A DNA stretch of 64,000 bases, taken from assembly GCA_947095585.1 (NCBI GenBank), contig OX352765.1, positions 56,880,920 through 56,944,919 on the forward strand, read 5' to 3'. Below are positions 1 to 10,220 of this stretch, in pieces (the first letter of the stretch is position 1; the number at the start of each line of letters is the position of its first letter). The notes under the pieces were generated by a model. It was not told where the DNA came from. It worked only from the letters and a program-made list of their open reading frames with translations, and searched no databases. Position numbers and translations under genes: made by a program. Source of the DNA: Nephrocerus scutellatus (taxonomy: Eukaryota > Arthropoda > Insecta > Diptera > Pipunculidae).

Positions 1-640
1 CGCATCTCGGACCCGCATCCTGAGCATGGGCAAACCATCTGTTACCCACCGACACTGGAAGTCGTTCGTTTTTTCGGCGCCTCGCCCACAGAAAGGACAG
101 CACCTTCAGCACCAGCACCGGGTTTTTTTTGTGGACACCGATTTCAGTACTGTAATTTAATTTAGTCCCAACAAAACCATTCGAAATTTATCAAGAAGAG
201 AAAAAAACGGAAAACTTTTTTTTTTCTCTAGGTTTATTTGTTTTTCTTTTCCTTATTTTCGATTTACATACCGATTTTAACCCCTAATATATCATACCCG
301 AAAGTAGTAATTAGCCAATAATAATAATAACTTATTAAAATAACCATTGAACCCACAGAGTGTTAACATCGATCTCGTCAGCGATGCAGAGGGAGTTGTA
401 CAGGAATTCTCAGTGAGTATTGTTGCACCAAGTATATTCAATTATCATATTCCAATTATAAATATACATATATAATAGATTTCTCCTTTTCTTTTCTCTT
501 TTGTTTAAATTACATATAATTGTTGTCTGTTATTGCTACTTCCCTTCTTTTTGTTTCCTTTGGTGTCCAAAGAAGGAAAAAACAAGAGGGAGAGAAAAAA
601 AATATATTTTTTTATTAGAGTTACTTGGTATCGGTAAATG
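1..640. other. AT-rich stretch, possibly part of an LTR
   Basis: No coding sequence is recognised. The stretch holds homopolymer T runs and a splice-donor-like CAG/GTGAGT context near 409-418. It lies upstream of a primer-binding-site-like motif at 1512, so it may belong to the LTR of an element whose start is outside or near the window start; this is inference. Confidence 0.3.
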
Positions 641-1052
641 GTTCTTGAAATTTTTTGTCTTCATGAGATTTAATTTACCATTCGTTTAATTTCGGTTATT
701 TAAACTATGAATAAAGTATGCAAAATTAAAGACAAAAAAAATAGTTCTTGAAATTTTTGTCTGTTTGAGATTTAACTTACCTTTCGTTTAATTTCGGTTA
801 TTTAAACTATGAATAAAGAATGTAAAATTAAAGACATAAAAAATAGTTCTTGTTCCTCATAAGATTTAATTTACCTTTTTTTTATTTCGTTTACTTAAAT
901 TAGGAATAAAGTATGTAAAACTAAAGACATAAAAAAATAGTTCTTTAAAGTTTGTCTTCATAAGATTTAAATTACCTTTCTTTTTAATTTAACTTTCCTT
1001 TTGATTTCGGTTATTTAAATAATGAATAAAGTGTGTAAGATAAAAAAGACAA
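641..1052. repeat. Tandem repeat, four units of about 100 bp
   Basis: Four head-to-tail units begin near 641, 744, 846 and 940, each opening with GTTCTT and containing AGATTTAATTTACC, TTTCGGTTATTTAAA and an ATGAATAAAGTATG-like segment. Units are about 94-110 bp and imperfect. The array sits upstream of a tRNA-Lys-like PBS, so it could be an LTR-internal minisatellite like those in the gypsy elements further along the window. Confidence 0.8.
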
Positions 1053-1511
1053 ACACTAATATGCGTTATTATTACCTAATATGACAAATGAGTTGGCGTC
1101 TTTCTCTTGATTCAGGTTGCTCTTCGACTCTGCTGAGTGGTAAGCTGCTGGCAGAATGGGTTCATGGCGGTATTGAACCCCAGGGTCGTCTCACAGGACT
1201 TCTTTTTTTTCTCCTTCTATAATTTGTTCATCATAGTGCACGCAATATAACTTTTATGTGATGCAAGTGGTATGGCGGCCGGCAAAGAACCCCACAACCC
1301 GACGAGCTAGGCTAGAGCTTAGCTACGCGTGCACTTCACCGGTCGGCATTCCAGCCCAGGATCGTCCTGTCGCACCCCAAAAAGGAAAAAAATACCTACG
1401 ACAGGTTTACTATCGACGAAAGAAAAGAAGGTACGTAATCGAGAGCATATAACGATGATGATGAGGATCAAATAAACATCATGGTTGCTAAATGCTATAT
1501 AGAACATAAAA
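1053..1511 (+). other. Possible 3' end of an LTR
   Basis: This GC-richer segment runs up to a PBS-like motif and would be the U5 end of an LTR if that assignment is right. No second LTR copy is visible in the window, so the boundaries cannot be set. No ORF here is credible. Confidence 0.3.
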
Positions 1512-1524
1512 TGGCGCCCAACGT
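1512..1524 (+). promoter_or_regulatory. tRNA-Lys-like primer binding site
   Basis: TGGCGCCCAACGT matches the complement of the 3' end of an insect tRNA-Lys, the primer used by several Ty3/gypsy-type elements. The match is 13 bases and then diverges, so the site is probable rather than certain. It fixes plus-strand orientation for whatever element occupied this region. Confidence 0.5.
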
Positions 1525-3440
1525 AGGATCCGAAGGGTTCGGTTCTCGTACAGAATCCCTTTTGGGTTTCAGACCTCTACCTCTTCAAAAATTTTTTTTC
1601 TTCTCCTTTCCCTCCCATACCCCCATAACTTTAATCCTTGAGTAAGATTACGTAGAATATAGATATAGTTAAAATCGCATAAATATCCCGTGGATTGTCC
1701 CGTGTGAGGAGTTTGAGTACATCCGGAAATGCAGGTCATCTGGTGTAATTTCGGCTGGATACCTGACCGATGTTCTTGTCTTTTGGACTACCTTCGGAAA
1801 CGCAGGTTGATTTGGCGTATAACTGCTAGACCAATGACTTTTGATCTATTCGATTTATCAGAGTTTTTTTTTTGCTCTTTCTTGGGTCCCCTCACAACGG
1901 AATAACTTATGGTAATTTTTGAGATTCTCATACCAACTTCATTGCTAATTTAAATATATTAATTAAAATCAGCGTCCCTTCGACACCACAGAATTGCTGG
2001 ATTTAGGTCGATCGCGTGATCGCATAGTAAATTTCATGCGGGTCAGTTAATTTTTTTTACCTTAGTGTTCCATTTTCCAACCCTAAAAATTTAATTTTAT
2101 TACTTCCTTTCTACACGCAAAAGACGTCAGGATAATAGTGATTCCCTGAATTATTCAGGACGGATGGAGTTTGAGCAGCCCTGTTATAAGACCTGCTACC
2201 AGAACCCTGACTGACTTTGATTTTTTTGTTTTGACCTGAGGGTTGCTTCATTTTCCTTTCGGTTGTACTCCTCCGGAATAGCAGGTGATCTGGGATTTTT
2301 TTTCTTTCGGCTGGATACCTGACCGCGGGTTAAAGTACAGAGGGATAAATGAAAGGATTTGGTGGGTCAGGATTATTTACGCGCTGACTCAAACCATCCG
2401 TACACCTTTTGCGGTTCGTTCCTTGAAGTGTTTTAGGGTTATCCATGAATTACAGCGTACTTGGCACCAGCTAATGTGCTGACCGGTTAGCTCTTGGTAG
2501 TTCGACGAAAGGAACACATCTATTTTTGTTTATCATTGCTATAATGTTCCCTTATATGTGAGACATCCAGATTAGGTTGTGGGTTTTTTTGTACCCTTCT
2601 AATAAATGTTACCGGGTCTGAGCAGTTGCGCAGACTGGTAAACCGTGGTTAGACCGAAGAAGTCTGAAGGGACTATTCCCTAATCGCGATAGTCATGGAA
2701 AAAAAGAGTAGGCAGAGAGAGAGAGACGCCCATATCGTTTTCAATTATTGACTTTGTTGCATGGAACAGTAAATTTTTTTTTCATCATCTTTATTCCTAA
2801 TTTTTTTTTCGGGGTTTTCCTTCTCCTTGACTTATGACATAAACATATTTTTTTTATTATTATTATATATTTTCTGTTTAGGAGTACGACTGCCCTAGTA
2901 TCTGAACAAGATTAGTTCAAAAAGCAGAAAATATTAAAGATTATTTTTGGGGATTGATAAAACATTATAATTTAATAGAGCACGAGTCAGCTCATTATCT
3001 TAGTATCGTGCAGTTCGTTATGGTACTTAGTAACGACTTTTCGTCACGATAAACGGTACCGGCGTTATCCTAGTCATATATTTCGTTATTAAAGTTTTCT
3101 TTCCTTAAACATACATATAAATGTATGTTTCGCTGGTGTTTCCCTAAGCAGTTAAAGGCCGGGTACAATTTGTTGCCAATGGAAATCTAGTCAAATGCGC
3201 CTTGAACTTACTAACCCCAAGTTTGTACTCTGATTAAATAACTGGTGGAGAAGAATCCATATAGTGTCTGACATTAACCTTATTATAATTTCTCTTGCAT
3301 TTCAAACGTTAAACAAGACGCCCGTAGGTGCACTCGTTGTAGTTGAATTTTTTTTGAAGATCGTCTTAGATTTCCCTAAGGAAACAAATTTTATTACACA
3401 CATCTTAACCTTGTTACCTTGAGTTCGTTTTTACTTCCTG
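1525..3440 (+). other. Long structured leader of an LTR-type element
   Basis: No coding region is seen in these 1.9 kb. Two copies of a roughly 55-bp segment occur near 1716-1770 and 2269-2326, sharing CCGGAA..GCAGGT..ATCTGG and then TTTCGGCTGGATACCTGACCG-type sequence; a weaker third copy lies at 1788-1838. Such spaced, partly self-complementary repeats suggest a leader with RNA structure, but no function can be shown. Confidence 0.4.
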
Positions 3441-3686
3441 ATGGCGGTTCGTCGAAGCTTAGATGGTCATAAGCGGCCCGTATTGCGTCCGGAGGAAATT
3501 TCCGCCGAACACCAGGAGTGTCTATTTTGTATTACCAATTTAGATGGAAGTGCGGAAAGTGTGGTTACCACATGCCAACACATACTTCATAAATTCTGCT
3601 TAATCGAAAAATTGAAAAGTTCAGAAACTTGTCCCCGATGCAGTCAGCCATGCTTACTGAGTTCTCTTAGACTGTACGCTGCGTGA
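3441..3686 (+). CDS. Small RING-H2 finger protein, probably element-encoded
   Basis: An 81-residue ORF carries one complete RING-H2 finger: Cys27, Cys30, Cys45, His47, His50, Cys53, Cys64 and Cys67, spacing C-x2-C-x14-C-x-H-x2-H-x2-C-x10-C-x2-C. All eight zinc ligands are present. RING-H2 domains normally bind E2 enzymes and act as ubiquitin ligases. The frame continues past the TGA at 3684-3686 with only one more stop before a further 108-residue segment, so the protein was probably longer. Its place downstream of a PBS-like site suggests an LTR-element ORF in the gag position, but a captured or host RING gene fragment cannot be excluded. Confidence 0.55.
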   Translation: MAVRRSLDGHKRPVLRPEEISAEHQECLFCITNLDGSAESVVTTCQHILHKFCLIEKLKSSETCPRCSQPCLLSSLRLYAA

Positions 3687-4139
3687 CCCGACCCACTAAC
3701 AGGGAATTGGGTTGGTACAGCAGAAGGCCTGAACGTTCACAACACTCGGAACCGAACGAAAAGAAAGCCGCCGGTAACTTCAGAGTAGGGTCAACGTGTC
3801 GAGCCTCCGGCGGTGGTTGAAGAGTTAAGGCAAAAGCCCTTCGCTGCCATCGAGGCTCACACAAGGTTTTCCTTGCCTGGCACCTCTAGTGGCCAAAGCC
3901 GAAAAGATTCGCACCTTATTACGACAATACAGCGAGTGGTGAGTGAATCCATAGATCAGATTCAAGGATCCATGATGCAAGACCTCTCGGAACTCATAGA
4001 GTCGAATGTCGATCGATGTTTTGGGATACCAGGCGTTGATATTGATATATATTCCTGCGTTACTCAAGTGAGTCAATGGCGCAAGAGAAGAACTTTGAAC
4101 TATAAATCACTAGTTACCGAGTTCATACCCCAGCCTTGA
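3687..4139 (+). pseudogene. Continuation of the RING ORF, broken by stop codons
   Basis: The same frame as the RING ORF reads on through a second stop near 3786-3788 and then stays open to 4139. The last 108 residues hold a Ser/Gln-rich linker, a helical stretch rich in Ile, Gln, Ser and Glu, and a basic patch near the end. I do not recognise a family. An Arg- and Glu-rich alternative frame is open over about 3680-3810, so a small indel as well as stop mutations may have broken the gene. A decayed gag-like C-terminal part is the best guess. Confidence 0.35.
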
Positions 4140-4164
4140 CTCGGACTTTTTTTAAAACTACAAA

Positions 4165-4214
4165 ATTATATATCGCCTGTGGTAATGGGTATTTTACCAC
4201 AGGCGATATATAAT
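4165..4214. repeat. Perfect 21-bp inverted repeat (stem-loop)
   Basis: Bases 4165-4185 pair perfectly with 4194-4214 around the 8-base loop TGGGTATT; the arm core is ATCGCCTGTGGTAA. It lies 26 bases after the stop of the broken RING-linked ORF. There is no T run directly after it. It may be a transcript-end structure or the scar of a small foldback element. Confidence 0.85.
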
Positions 4215-4866
4215 ACGGCCCTATGTCTTTATGGCAAAGGAAAAGACTTTAATTTAATATAAAAAATTAAGAAAAAGGTTATATTCATATAAAATATCGC
4301 CGCCAATTAAACATTGGAAATAATCAGCCAATGTTTATTAGAAACTACTTTTTGGTTTCGAATAGCCATATAATTCTCAACAAGCCTTTATTTTTAGTTT
4401 AAGACATAGGGACCGAAAATTCAATAGAATCAGAGAGAAAATTCCAAATACCAACTTCGGTATAAGTCTCTCTCGGTTCTAAACGAACATATTTTTGAAA
4501 AAGTGAGAGAAATTCCAAGTACCTACCCAGGTATACGTCTCTCCGGGTTCTATATTTTCTGCCGAAACTTCTCATGGGCTACTAAGGGATTGGTAGATTT
4601 AATCGCCTTTCCTTACTTGCACCATATTATACTGACCGGCACTGCACTTAATAGGAAGTAAGTAGATTTAATCGCCTCTTCCTCATTAAAGCCCCTTCTG
4701 GTCAATCTAGCATCGCATATAGGGGGAAATACTTAATCTTCGTTTCCTCACTATAGCCAGCTCTCATCCGTCGACCGATAGGTATGACTTTGCCATTGGG
4801 TATTGGATGCGCCAATACTCCTGCGTAGGAACACCCATATATATAAGTTGGTAGTTATTTTTAGCT
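4215..4866. repeat. Non-coding region with paired short repeats
   Basis: Two diverged copies of a roughly 70-bp unit (4431-4484 and 4503-4555) share AATTCCAA-TACC, GTCTCTC and GGTTCTA blocks, each with a small internal palindrome. Further on, GTAGATTTAATCGCCT occurs twice (4591 and 4662 regions). No ORF is credible here. It could be the downstream part of the same element. Confidence 0.5.
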
Positions 4867-5320
4867 TTAAGTACCAGAAAGATGTAAACTTGTATTAGTA
4901 CCAAGAAAATAAGACAACAAAAAAGAAACAATAAAACAAAAACAAATACCTGAAAAAACCGAGTTATTATTTAAGCAACAAAAAACACAATTTCTAACAC
5001 CAAAGCAGAGAAGAAAAACCTTGGGTGACCGGCGAGCCTCATCCGAGCAGAAATCGTTACAATGCAAAGTACAGTGATGCCTATCAGGTATACAAAAGGG
5101 AGAAAGAACTTTAGTAATTTTAAAATCTAAGGAGTTATTTAAAAAAACTAAATCCAAGAAATCATTATTTGGGTTTGAAATATGGTTGATTTGTTTCAGC
5201 GATAGACCCATTAGCCCATCAACAAAAACTATTTCATCGCCTGTAGTGAAGTTGAATGATAACAAAAGCTTGTCTTCGTCAATCCAGCGCCAAGAGATTT
5301 TAGGTAAATTAAAAACAACC
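4867..5320 (-). pseudogene. LINE endonuclease-domain fragment
   Basis: Read on the minus strand, the segment matches the C-terminal half of an apurinic-type endonuclease domain of a non-LTR retrotransposon: a FNLPKISW-type block near 5300, then FLDLVFLNN and a PDRHH block containing the metal-site Asp-His. The open frame is 4867-5265 and homology extends upstream to about 5310. Nothing before or after belongs to the same LINE, so this is a truncated scrap. Jockey- or CR1-type origin is likely. Confidence 0.65.
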
Positions 5321-5335
5321 CATAAAAATTAAAAT

Positions 5336-5597
5336 TTTTCTTGTAAATTCTCTAATCGGGGATACACACACACACACACACTGCATACTCGTTTTGTGGC
5401 AAAATCATCCACCAAATGACGCAGCGGCAGCGAACACCGCTGCACACAAAGCACAGAGCTCAGACTTTGCCGTGATCTGATGCGTTATAGCGATATTTAA
5501 AAATTGTATATGGAGGTCCCCAGGGGGCCGATCACTCCAAATTTTTAAAAAAAGTGTTTTCCATCGAAGACACACATGGGTACAAAATTTAAAGAAA
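5336..5597. repeat. Dispersed repeat copy with (CA)n tract
   Basis: Contains TCTCTAATCGGGGATACAC, a short (CA)n tract, ACTCGTTTTGTGGCAAAA and GGGGGCCGATCACTCC. The same order, inverted, occurs at 16090-16340 and in part at 56100-56260. The copy truncates the integrase remnant that follows on the minus strand. Confidence 0.75.
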
Positions 5598-6192
5598 ATT
5601 GCGACGCTTGTATTAATTGTCAAAGAGATTTCATGAGGAAGCTCATCCCACTCCCTGTGTTGTTCGCCAACGAACTGGGCGACCATCGTCTTTATCGTGC
5701 GGTTTGCTCTCTCTATGTGGTTCTCCTGGGGCGTGTACCGTGCGGTGAACTGATGCCTGACCCCCAATCCTTGTAGGTACCATCGGAATAGGCCACTGGT
5801 AAAGTGGACTCCATTCTCGCTCTCAAAGATCTTTGGGACACCAGATCTGGTCAATATCCATTCGCGAAACGTCTTCCTCAACGACTCTGTCGTTGCTTTT
5901 CGTAAAGGGACGATCTCCGTCTATTAAGAAAATTTGTCGAATAACACTAGCATGACCCTGTTGCCGTGCTTGCTTCTGGGTAGGGGTCCGACGAAATCTG
6001 CACACGCTGTACTCCATTATTCGTTTGCGATCTGAGGCATCATGGATCCGTCCGGCTTCTGTTGCATCCATTTGTACTTTCTGCAGGACTTGCAGCGACG
6101 TACATATCAGCTGATGTCGCGGAACATACCTGGCCAGTGGTACCGATTTCCACTAGCACTCGCGCTCGTTGGAACTTCGGGATGCACAATTT
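5598..6192 (-). pseudogene. Gypsy-A integrase remnant
   Basis: Two overlapping minus-strand frames (5823-6071 and the part of 5405-5881 above about 5598) cover the integrase core of a Ty3/gypsy pol related to the intact copy at 47669-51045. The second catalytic Asp block reads ENG instead of DNG, so the active site is lost, and a frameshift separates the two frames. The PQEN..ERANRTIK block around the third acidic residue is visible. The 3' part is cut off by a dispersed repeat. Confidence 0.8.
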
Positions 6193-6624
6193 TCAGGGGG
6201 TGCAATCCTCATCTGCGGTCTGACGGGAAATGTGACGATACAGTTCATTGCCTTCTATGACGTAATCTGGAAATTTCTCAGGGTTTTCCCTTACTTCTGT
6301 CTTCTTTTTCTCAAGAAAGCTACACCTCTGTGAATTGTTGTCTACCACTGCTGTTCGCAAGACCTCCCTTGGCTGGCGTGATAGTGCGTCGGCAACTAAG
6401 TTCAATTTCCCTCGTTGATATTGGATGCCATATGTATACTGCTGCAGTTCTAACGCCCAGCGGGCGATTCGTCCAGATGGACTCTCGATCGAGTTCAGCC
6501 ATTTCAACACTAGATTATTTGTGATAATTATAAACCGGTACGCTCTCCGCGGACGCATTTTGCGGACGCCCCACACTCTGGGTCAATGTGGATTCCTTGC
6601 TCGCTGACCATCTGTCCCAGATAC
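6193..6624 (-). pseudogene. Gypsy-A RT end joined to RNase H and HHCC linker
   Basis: The frame at 6193-6576 carries the RNase H end (LKWLNSIESPSGRIARWALE and VADALSRQP blocks) and the start of the integrase N-terminal region. Upstream at 6560-6624 lies the YLG..GIHIDP block from the end of RT. About 150 residues between these blocks are missing compared with the intact relative, so there is an internal deletion as well as a frame change. At 6624 the gene is interrupted by gypsy-B and resumes at 10221. Confidence 0.8.
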
Positions 6625-6709
6625 TGTGAGGAACAAAGTTCTTTAAATAGAATTTTGCCCCACAAAACAAATGCCATGAAATACTTAATTAAACTTTGTT
6701 CAAAACAAG
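6625..6709 (+). repeat. Gypsy-B 5' LTR, first 85 bases only
   Basis: This matches the start of the LTR at 9110 almost base for base through CTTTGTTCAAAACAA, then breaks off. It includes the self-complementary ATTCTTTAAATAGAAT-like segment. The rest of the LTR and the PBS are replaced by a LINE fragment. Confidence 0.8.
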
Positions 6710-6741
6710 ATGACAAGAGATCATGGATAATGGCATGGGGT

Positions 6742-7036
6742 TTAGGTTTTGCTTGGACGACAGAAGACAGTATGGGTTTTGGAAGCGTTAAATTCTACTC
6801 TATTGATTTCTTCCCATTGTATTATGCTGTCAAGCTCAGAATTTAACGTGCTTAACATACGAAGTTGTTTGAGTTCCACATCAGATGTGGAGGGACGTTC
6901 CTCAAACTTATATGAGAAGCTGAGAGTGTTGTCGTCAGCGATGGAGTGAATTGGATTAGAAGTCACAGATAAGAGATCATTAATAAAAATGATAAAGAGT
7001 GTCGGGGACAGAACAGAGCCCTGGGGAACGCCAGCA
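6742..7036 (-). pseudogene. LINE reverse transcriptase fragment
   Basis: On the minus strand the segment reads GVPQGSVLSPTLFIIFINDL (about 7035-6976) and then an ADD catalytic block (IADDNTLSF), followed by a VEFNASKT block. These are RT motifs of a jockey-like or CR1-like non-LTR element. Both ends are abrupt. It sits exactly where the gypsy-B LTR body and PBS should be, so it is a later insertion with deletion or a recombination filler. Confidence 0.8.
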
Positions 7037-7046
7037 TAAAGCCAAA

Positions 7047-7943
7047 ATGGTCAAAACGATCTGGGTGTACAATCTATCGAAAGAAGAACTAAAAAATTAT
7101 ATGAGCGAGTTCAGACTGGATATTAACGGTGCGGTAGAAGAACTAAGGAAACGTTTTTCCAATTATATTAAAGGGCGAGACGTCACGTTAGAGGACGAAA
7201 CGCGCCTCATCGAGTTGGAAAATAAGCATATCCGCGGCCCATCGCCGCTGCCTCAACCATCCTTGAACCCTCCGGATTCACAGGGTTACATGGAACCAAA
7301 GGCGGTCATAAGCAGGACGGCGTCCCTAGTACCACGGGAAACAACCGCCATGCGAAACCCAACAGAGGCACCAGGGACATCATACCCCATGGTTATCAAC
7401 CAGGTACGAAAATGGTCAGTGCGGTACGACGGTGGCAAAGAGCCTCTTCTATTTATCGAGAGATTGGAAGAGCTCGCTGATGCATACTTGTTGAGTAGAA
7501 ACCTCCTCCCCCGAACTATGCCTTAGTTGCTTCGCGACCGAGCCTTTCTGTGGTTCCGTAACAACAGCCAGAGGTGGCAGGATTGGAACAGCTTCAAGAC
7601 AGACTTCTTGCCCACCAGATACTGGAAACGTCTGGACGATGAAATTCGCCAAAGACGCCAGAAACAGCAGGAGCAATTAAAGGATTATGTAATTGCGATG
7701 CAGAACCTGATGAGGCATGCGAATTATCACGAAGAATAACAGGTGGAAAGAATCTTCCGGAACTGCCGCCAGAAATATCAGTATTACATCCGACGAAATG
7801 ATTTCCGTATGAATCATGGGACTGGCGGAAGATTTCGAGAGTATAGCAGACGACTACGAAAGAATCCACGCAAACCAGGACAGCACAAAGACAACACCTC
7901 GAAGAAGTCCATAGGAGAGGCATTGTATGGTGAGTCAGCCTGA
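7047..7943 (+). pseudogene. Gypsy-B gag, broken
   Basis: The frame begins MVKTIWVYNLSKEELKNYMS, homologous to the intact gag at 51031-52152. It runs through the capsid-like region (KWSVRYDGGKEPLLFIERLEE) to stops at 7524-7526 and 7737-7739, then shifts frame before the basic linker and ends at 7941-7943. The N-terminal LSKEELK..GAVEELRKRF segment resembles a SAP-type helix-extended-helix motif. The product would be non-functional. Confidence 0.85.
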
Positions 7944-8466
7944 AGAAGGACCATATAATCCTCGATTGACTTGTCGATGGTGCCGACAGGAAGGCCACTT
8001 TCAAAAAGAGTGCACTAACCCTCGAGTGATTTTCTGCTGGTATTGTGGCCAACAGACTATGAAGACAATTGACTGCTGCCGTCAACGTATTTCACTCGCT
8101 GAGCATCGTCATTTGCTCCTGTGCGGGGAGAAGTCCGCCCTGATCCAGGATCGACACCGAATTTTCGCTTGCATCATCATCAACCGCGAACCCGTTCAGG
8201 CCACTATTAACACCGGAGCATCCCGCAGTTTCGTCAGCAAAGCTTTGGCTGAAAGGGTAAGAAAAGTGGACAGCACCACCCCCGTGCACATCCCAATACA
8301 AATGGCTAACAGAGCTCAGGTAACAGTCCGTCAAGAGTTAAATGTCAACTTTCAGTTTGGGGAATCCCTATGTTCACTGCACCTGCTGGTGTTGCCGAAC
8401 GCCGCTGATGACCTGACACTGGGTCAAAAACCAGAGCCACTTTTAATTTCGAAGGTGAGTGCTTAA
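7927..8466 (+). pseudogene. Gypsy-B nucleocapsid knuckle and protease
   Basis: A 179-residue frame holds one CCHC knuckle (CRWCRQEGHFQKEC) and a second Cys-rich block, then an aspartic protease segment. The expected DTG active-site triplet reads NTG, a change of the catalytic Asp. The downstream VILGLDFLS-type block is corrupted to LTLGQKPEPL. In the intact element the knuckles are in gag and the protease is in pol; here they run in one frame, so an indel has joined them. Confidence 0.8.
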
Positions 8467-9109
8467 CACTCCAAACTGTACCAGCACGGCCGGTTAAACG
8501 TCTGACGTGCAACACACTTCGAGAACTTAAGCAACCACAATTGTTAAATATGCAACAGTAATGGAAAGTTACCTCTGTCCAAAACAACAGAGTCGTAGAA
8601 TCGGCAAGAGACACCATAGTGTACTACCACATCCCTTTGGACATACTGCATTCAGGACTCTTGCCAAAGATTGCCACAGACGCCTAAACAGTCAGCATTA
8701 CCAGAAGTCGTCTACAAAAGCTCAACAATCATCATTGTTGAGGAGAAATCCGTCAGAAAAACCGTCGCCAATAACCAAAGCAGCTTTTAGAAATCATCAC
8801 CGTCGCCAGAGCCACCAACTCAATCAAATGTTATTAAAGTCGCCGCAACCGCCACAGTTACCAATGTCACATTCGTCATAGACGCCACAGCCGTCACAAT
8901 CGGCACATTCGTCACAGTCACACTCGCCACAGTCGTTTGGAACCTCACAGTACCTACCGCCGCCAATAATTAACGCAGTCACCAAAAGACTCGAAACGAC
9001 AATGACCCGCATGCCAATCACAACCTGGTTTCGTTCACTTCCAAGAGAGCTGCCGTTTTACACAAATATTGGTAAGGGTAAGTGCTTGTCCACCGAAGCA
9101 ACGGGGCAG
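8467..9109 (+). other. Gypsy-B internal remnant and PPT
   Basis: No intact coding region is present. Repeated GTCAC, CGCCACAG and TCGTCACAG words at 8840-8935 form a degenerate trinucleotide-like tract. The last bases, ACGGGGCAG at 9101-9109, are purine-rich and abut the 3' LTR as a polypurine tract would. Confidence 0.5.
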
Positions 9110-10220
9110 TGCGAGGAACAAAATTCTTTAAATAGAATTTTGCCCACACAAAACAAATGCCATGAAATACTTAATTAAACTTTGTTCAAAACAAAATATA
9201 TACCAATGGTGTTCTCAATACACAAAAGCAAGTCACTCAATATCAGCCATGTTTGTTTTCTCTTGAGGACAAAATCACTCAAATGCAGGAAAATGCAATA
9301 CAGATGACAACCAATTACAGCCGTCATCACCGACCATCACTACCAAGCCGAACAAACCTGCAACCACCAACCCAACACAACTGATCTCATATGACTCATA
9401 GGCGATCAGGAAATCACAGAAGAAAAGAAATCAAGCACAAGACGGGAGTAGCATTGCATTCGCCCGAAAGTACGTCTGTCGCACTCACACTCGACTATTT
9501 AATGGCCATTACCGCAGAACCTAAACGCTGCGACGACAACTGAGTCCCCAAATTAATGGTTAAAGAGTACTTACCTTGCCATTACCGTAGAAGCTAAACG
9601 CTGCGACGCCAAGTGAGTCCCCAAATTAATGGTTAAAAAGTACTTACCTTGCCATTACCGCAGAAGCTAAAACGCTGCGACGCTGACCGAGTCCTCAAAT
9701 TAATGGTTAAAGAGTACTTACCTTGCCGTTACCGCAGAAGCTAGACGCTGCGACGCTGACTGAATCCTCAAATTAACGGTTGAAGAGTACTTACCTTGCC
9801 GTTACCGCTGAAGCTAAACGCTGCGACGCTGACTGAATCCTCAAATTAACGGTTGAAGAGTACTTACCTTGCCGTTACCGCAGAAGCTACACGCTGTGCA
9901 ATTATCCGCTATCAAAAATCTTATCGAACTTTATATATAATAGACTTCATTTCCTTATATCTTTGCCATAGGAAAACAACTTAACGCCACGACATCACGC
10001 GCTGCCAAGGAGGCGTCGCTAGAAACCCTTCGCTACACGCCTCAAGGAGCCACAAACATCCTTTTTTTGTAAATAACATTGAATAAATCTCGAAATAAAC
10101 CTTAACGAAATAAATAAAATTCCGAGAACCTAAATAAAAAAATTTTATTATTGTAACGACCCACTATAAATAGAACCCTGGTCACACTGAGGACTACCCC
10201 GGCTGGAAAACTCCGTTACA
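9110..10220 (+). repeat. Gypsy-B 3' LTR
   Basis: The LTR starts TGCGAGGAACAAAATTC (TGTGAGG in the 5' copy) and ends CCGTTACA. It contains a 73-bp minisatellite at 9505-9896. It closes with a 69-bp segment (10152-10220) flanked by TGTAACGA and CCGTTACA that is clearly homologous to the last 69 bp of the LTRs of the intact element. Length is 1,111 bp against 2.3-2.4 kb there. Confidence 0.75.
9505..9896. repeat. 73-bp minisatellite, 5.3 units, inside the LTR
   Basis: Units start at 9505, 9578, 9651, 9725, 9798 and 9871 (the last partial). All begin GCCRTTACCG and contain GCTGCGACG, AAATTAAYGGTT and GAGTACTTACCTT. Lengths are 73, 73, 74, 73 and 73. The sequence is unrelated by eye to the 75-bp array of the intact element, although the position near the LTR end is equivalent. 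Confidence 0.9.

Larger units (their letters stand above)
6625..10220 (+). mobile_element. Gypsy-B: decayed Ty3/gypsy copy nested in gypsy-A
   Basis: A plus-strand LTR element opens with an LTR start at 6625 (TGTGAGGAACAAAG) and closes with an LTR end at 10220 (CCGTTACA). The flanks ATAC (6621-6624) and ATTC (10221-10224) are a 3-of-4 match for a target duplication. They rejoin the minus-strand RT of gypsy-A: its frame stops at one edge and resumes at the other. Inside are a truncated 5' LTR, a LINE scrap, a broken gag, a protease part and a 3' LTR; RT, RNase H and integrase are gone. Confidence 0.7.

Noticed and set aside
9505..9896. CRISPR-like array
   Set aside because: Units are contiguous 73-bp repeats with no unique spacers, in a eukaryotic LTR.
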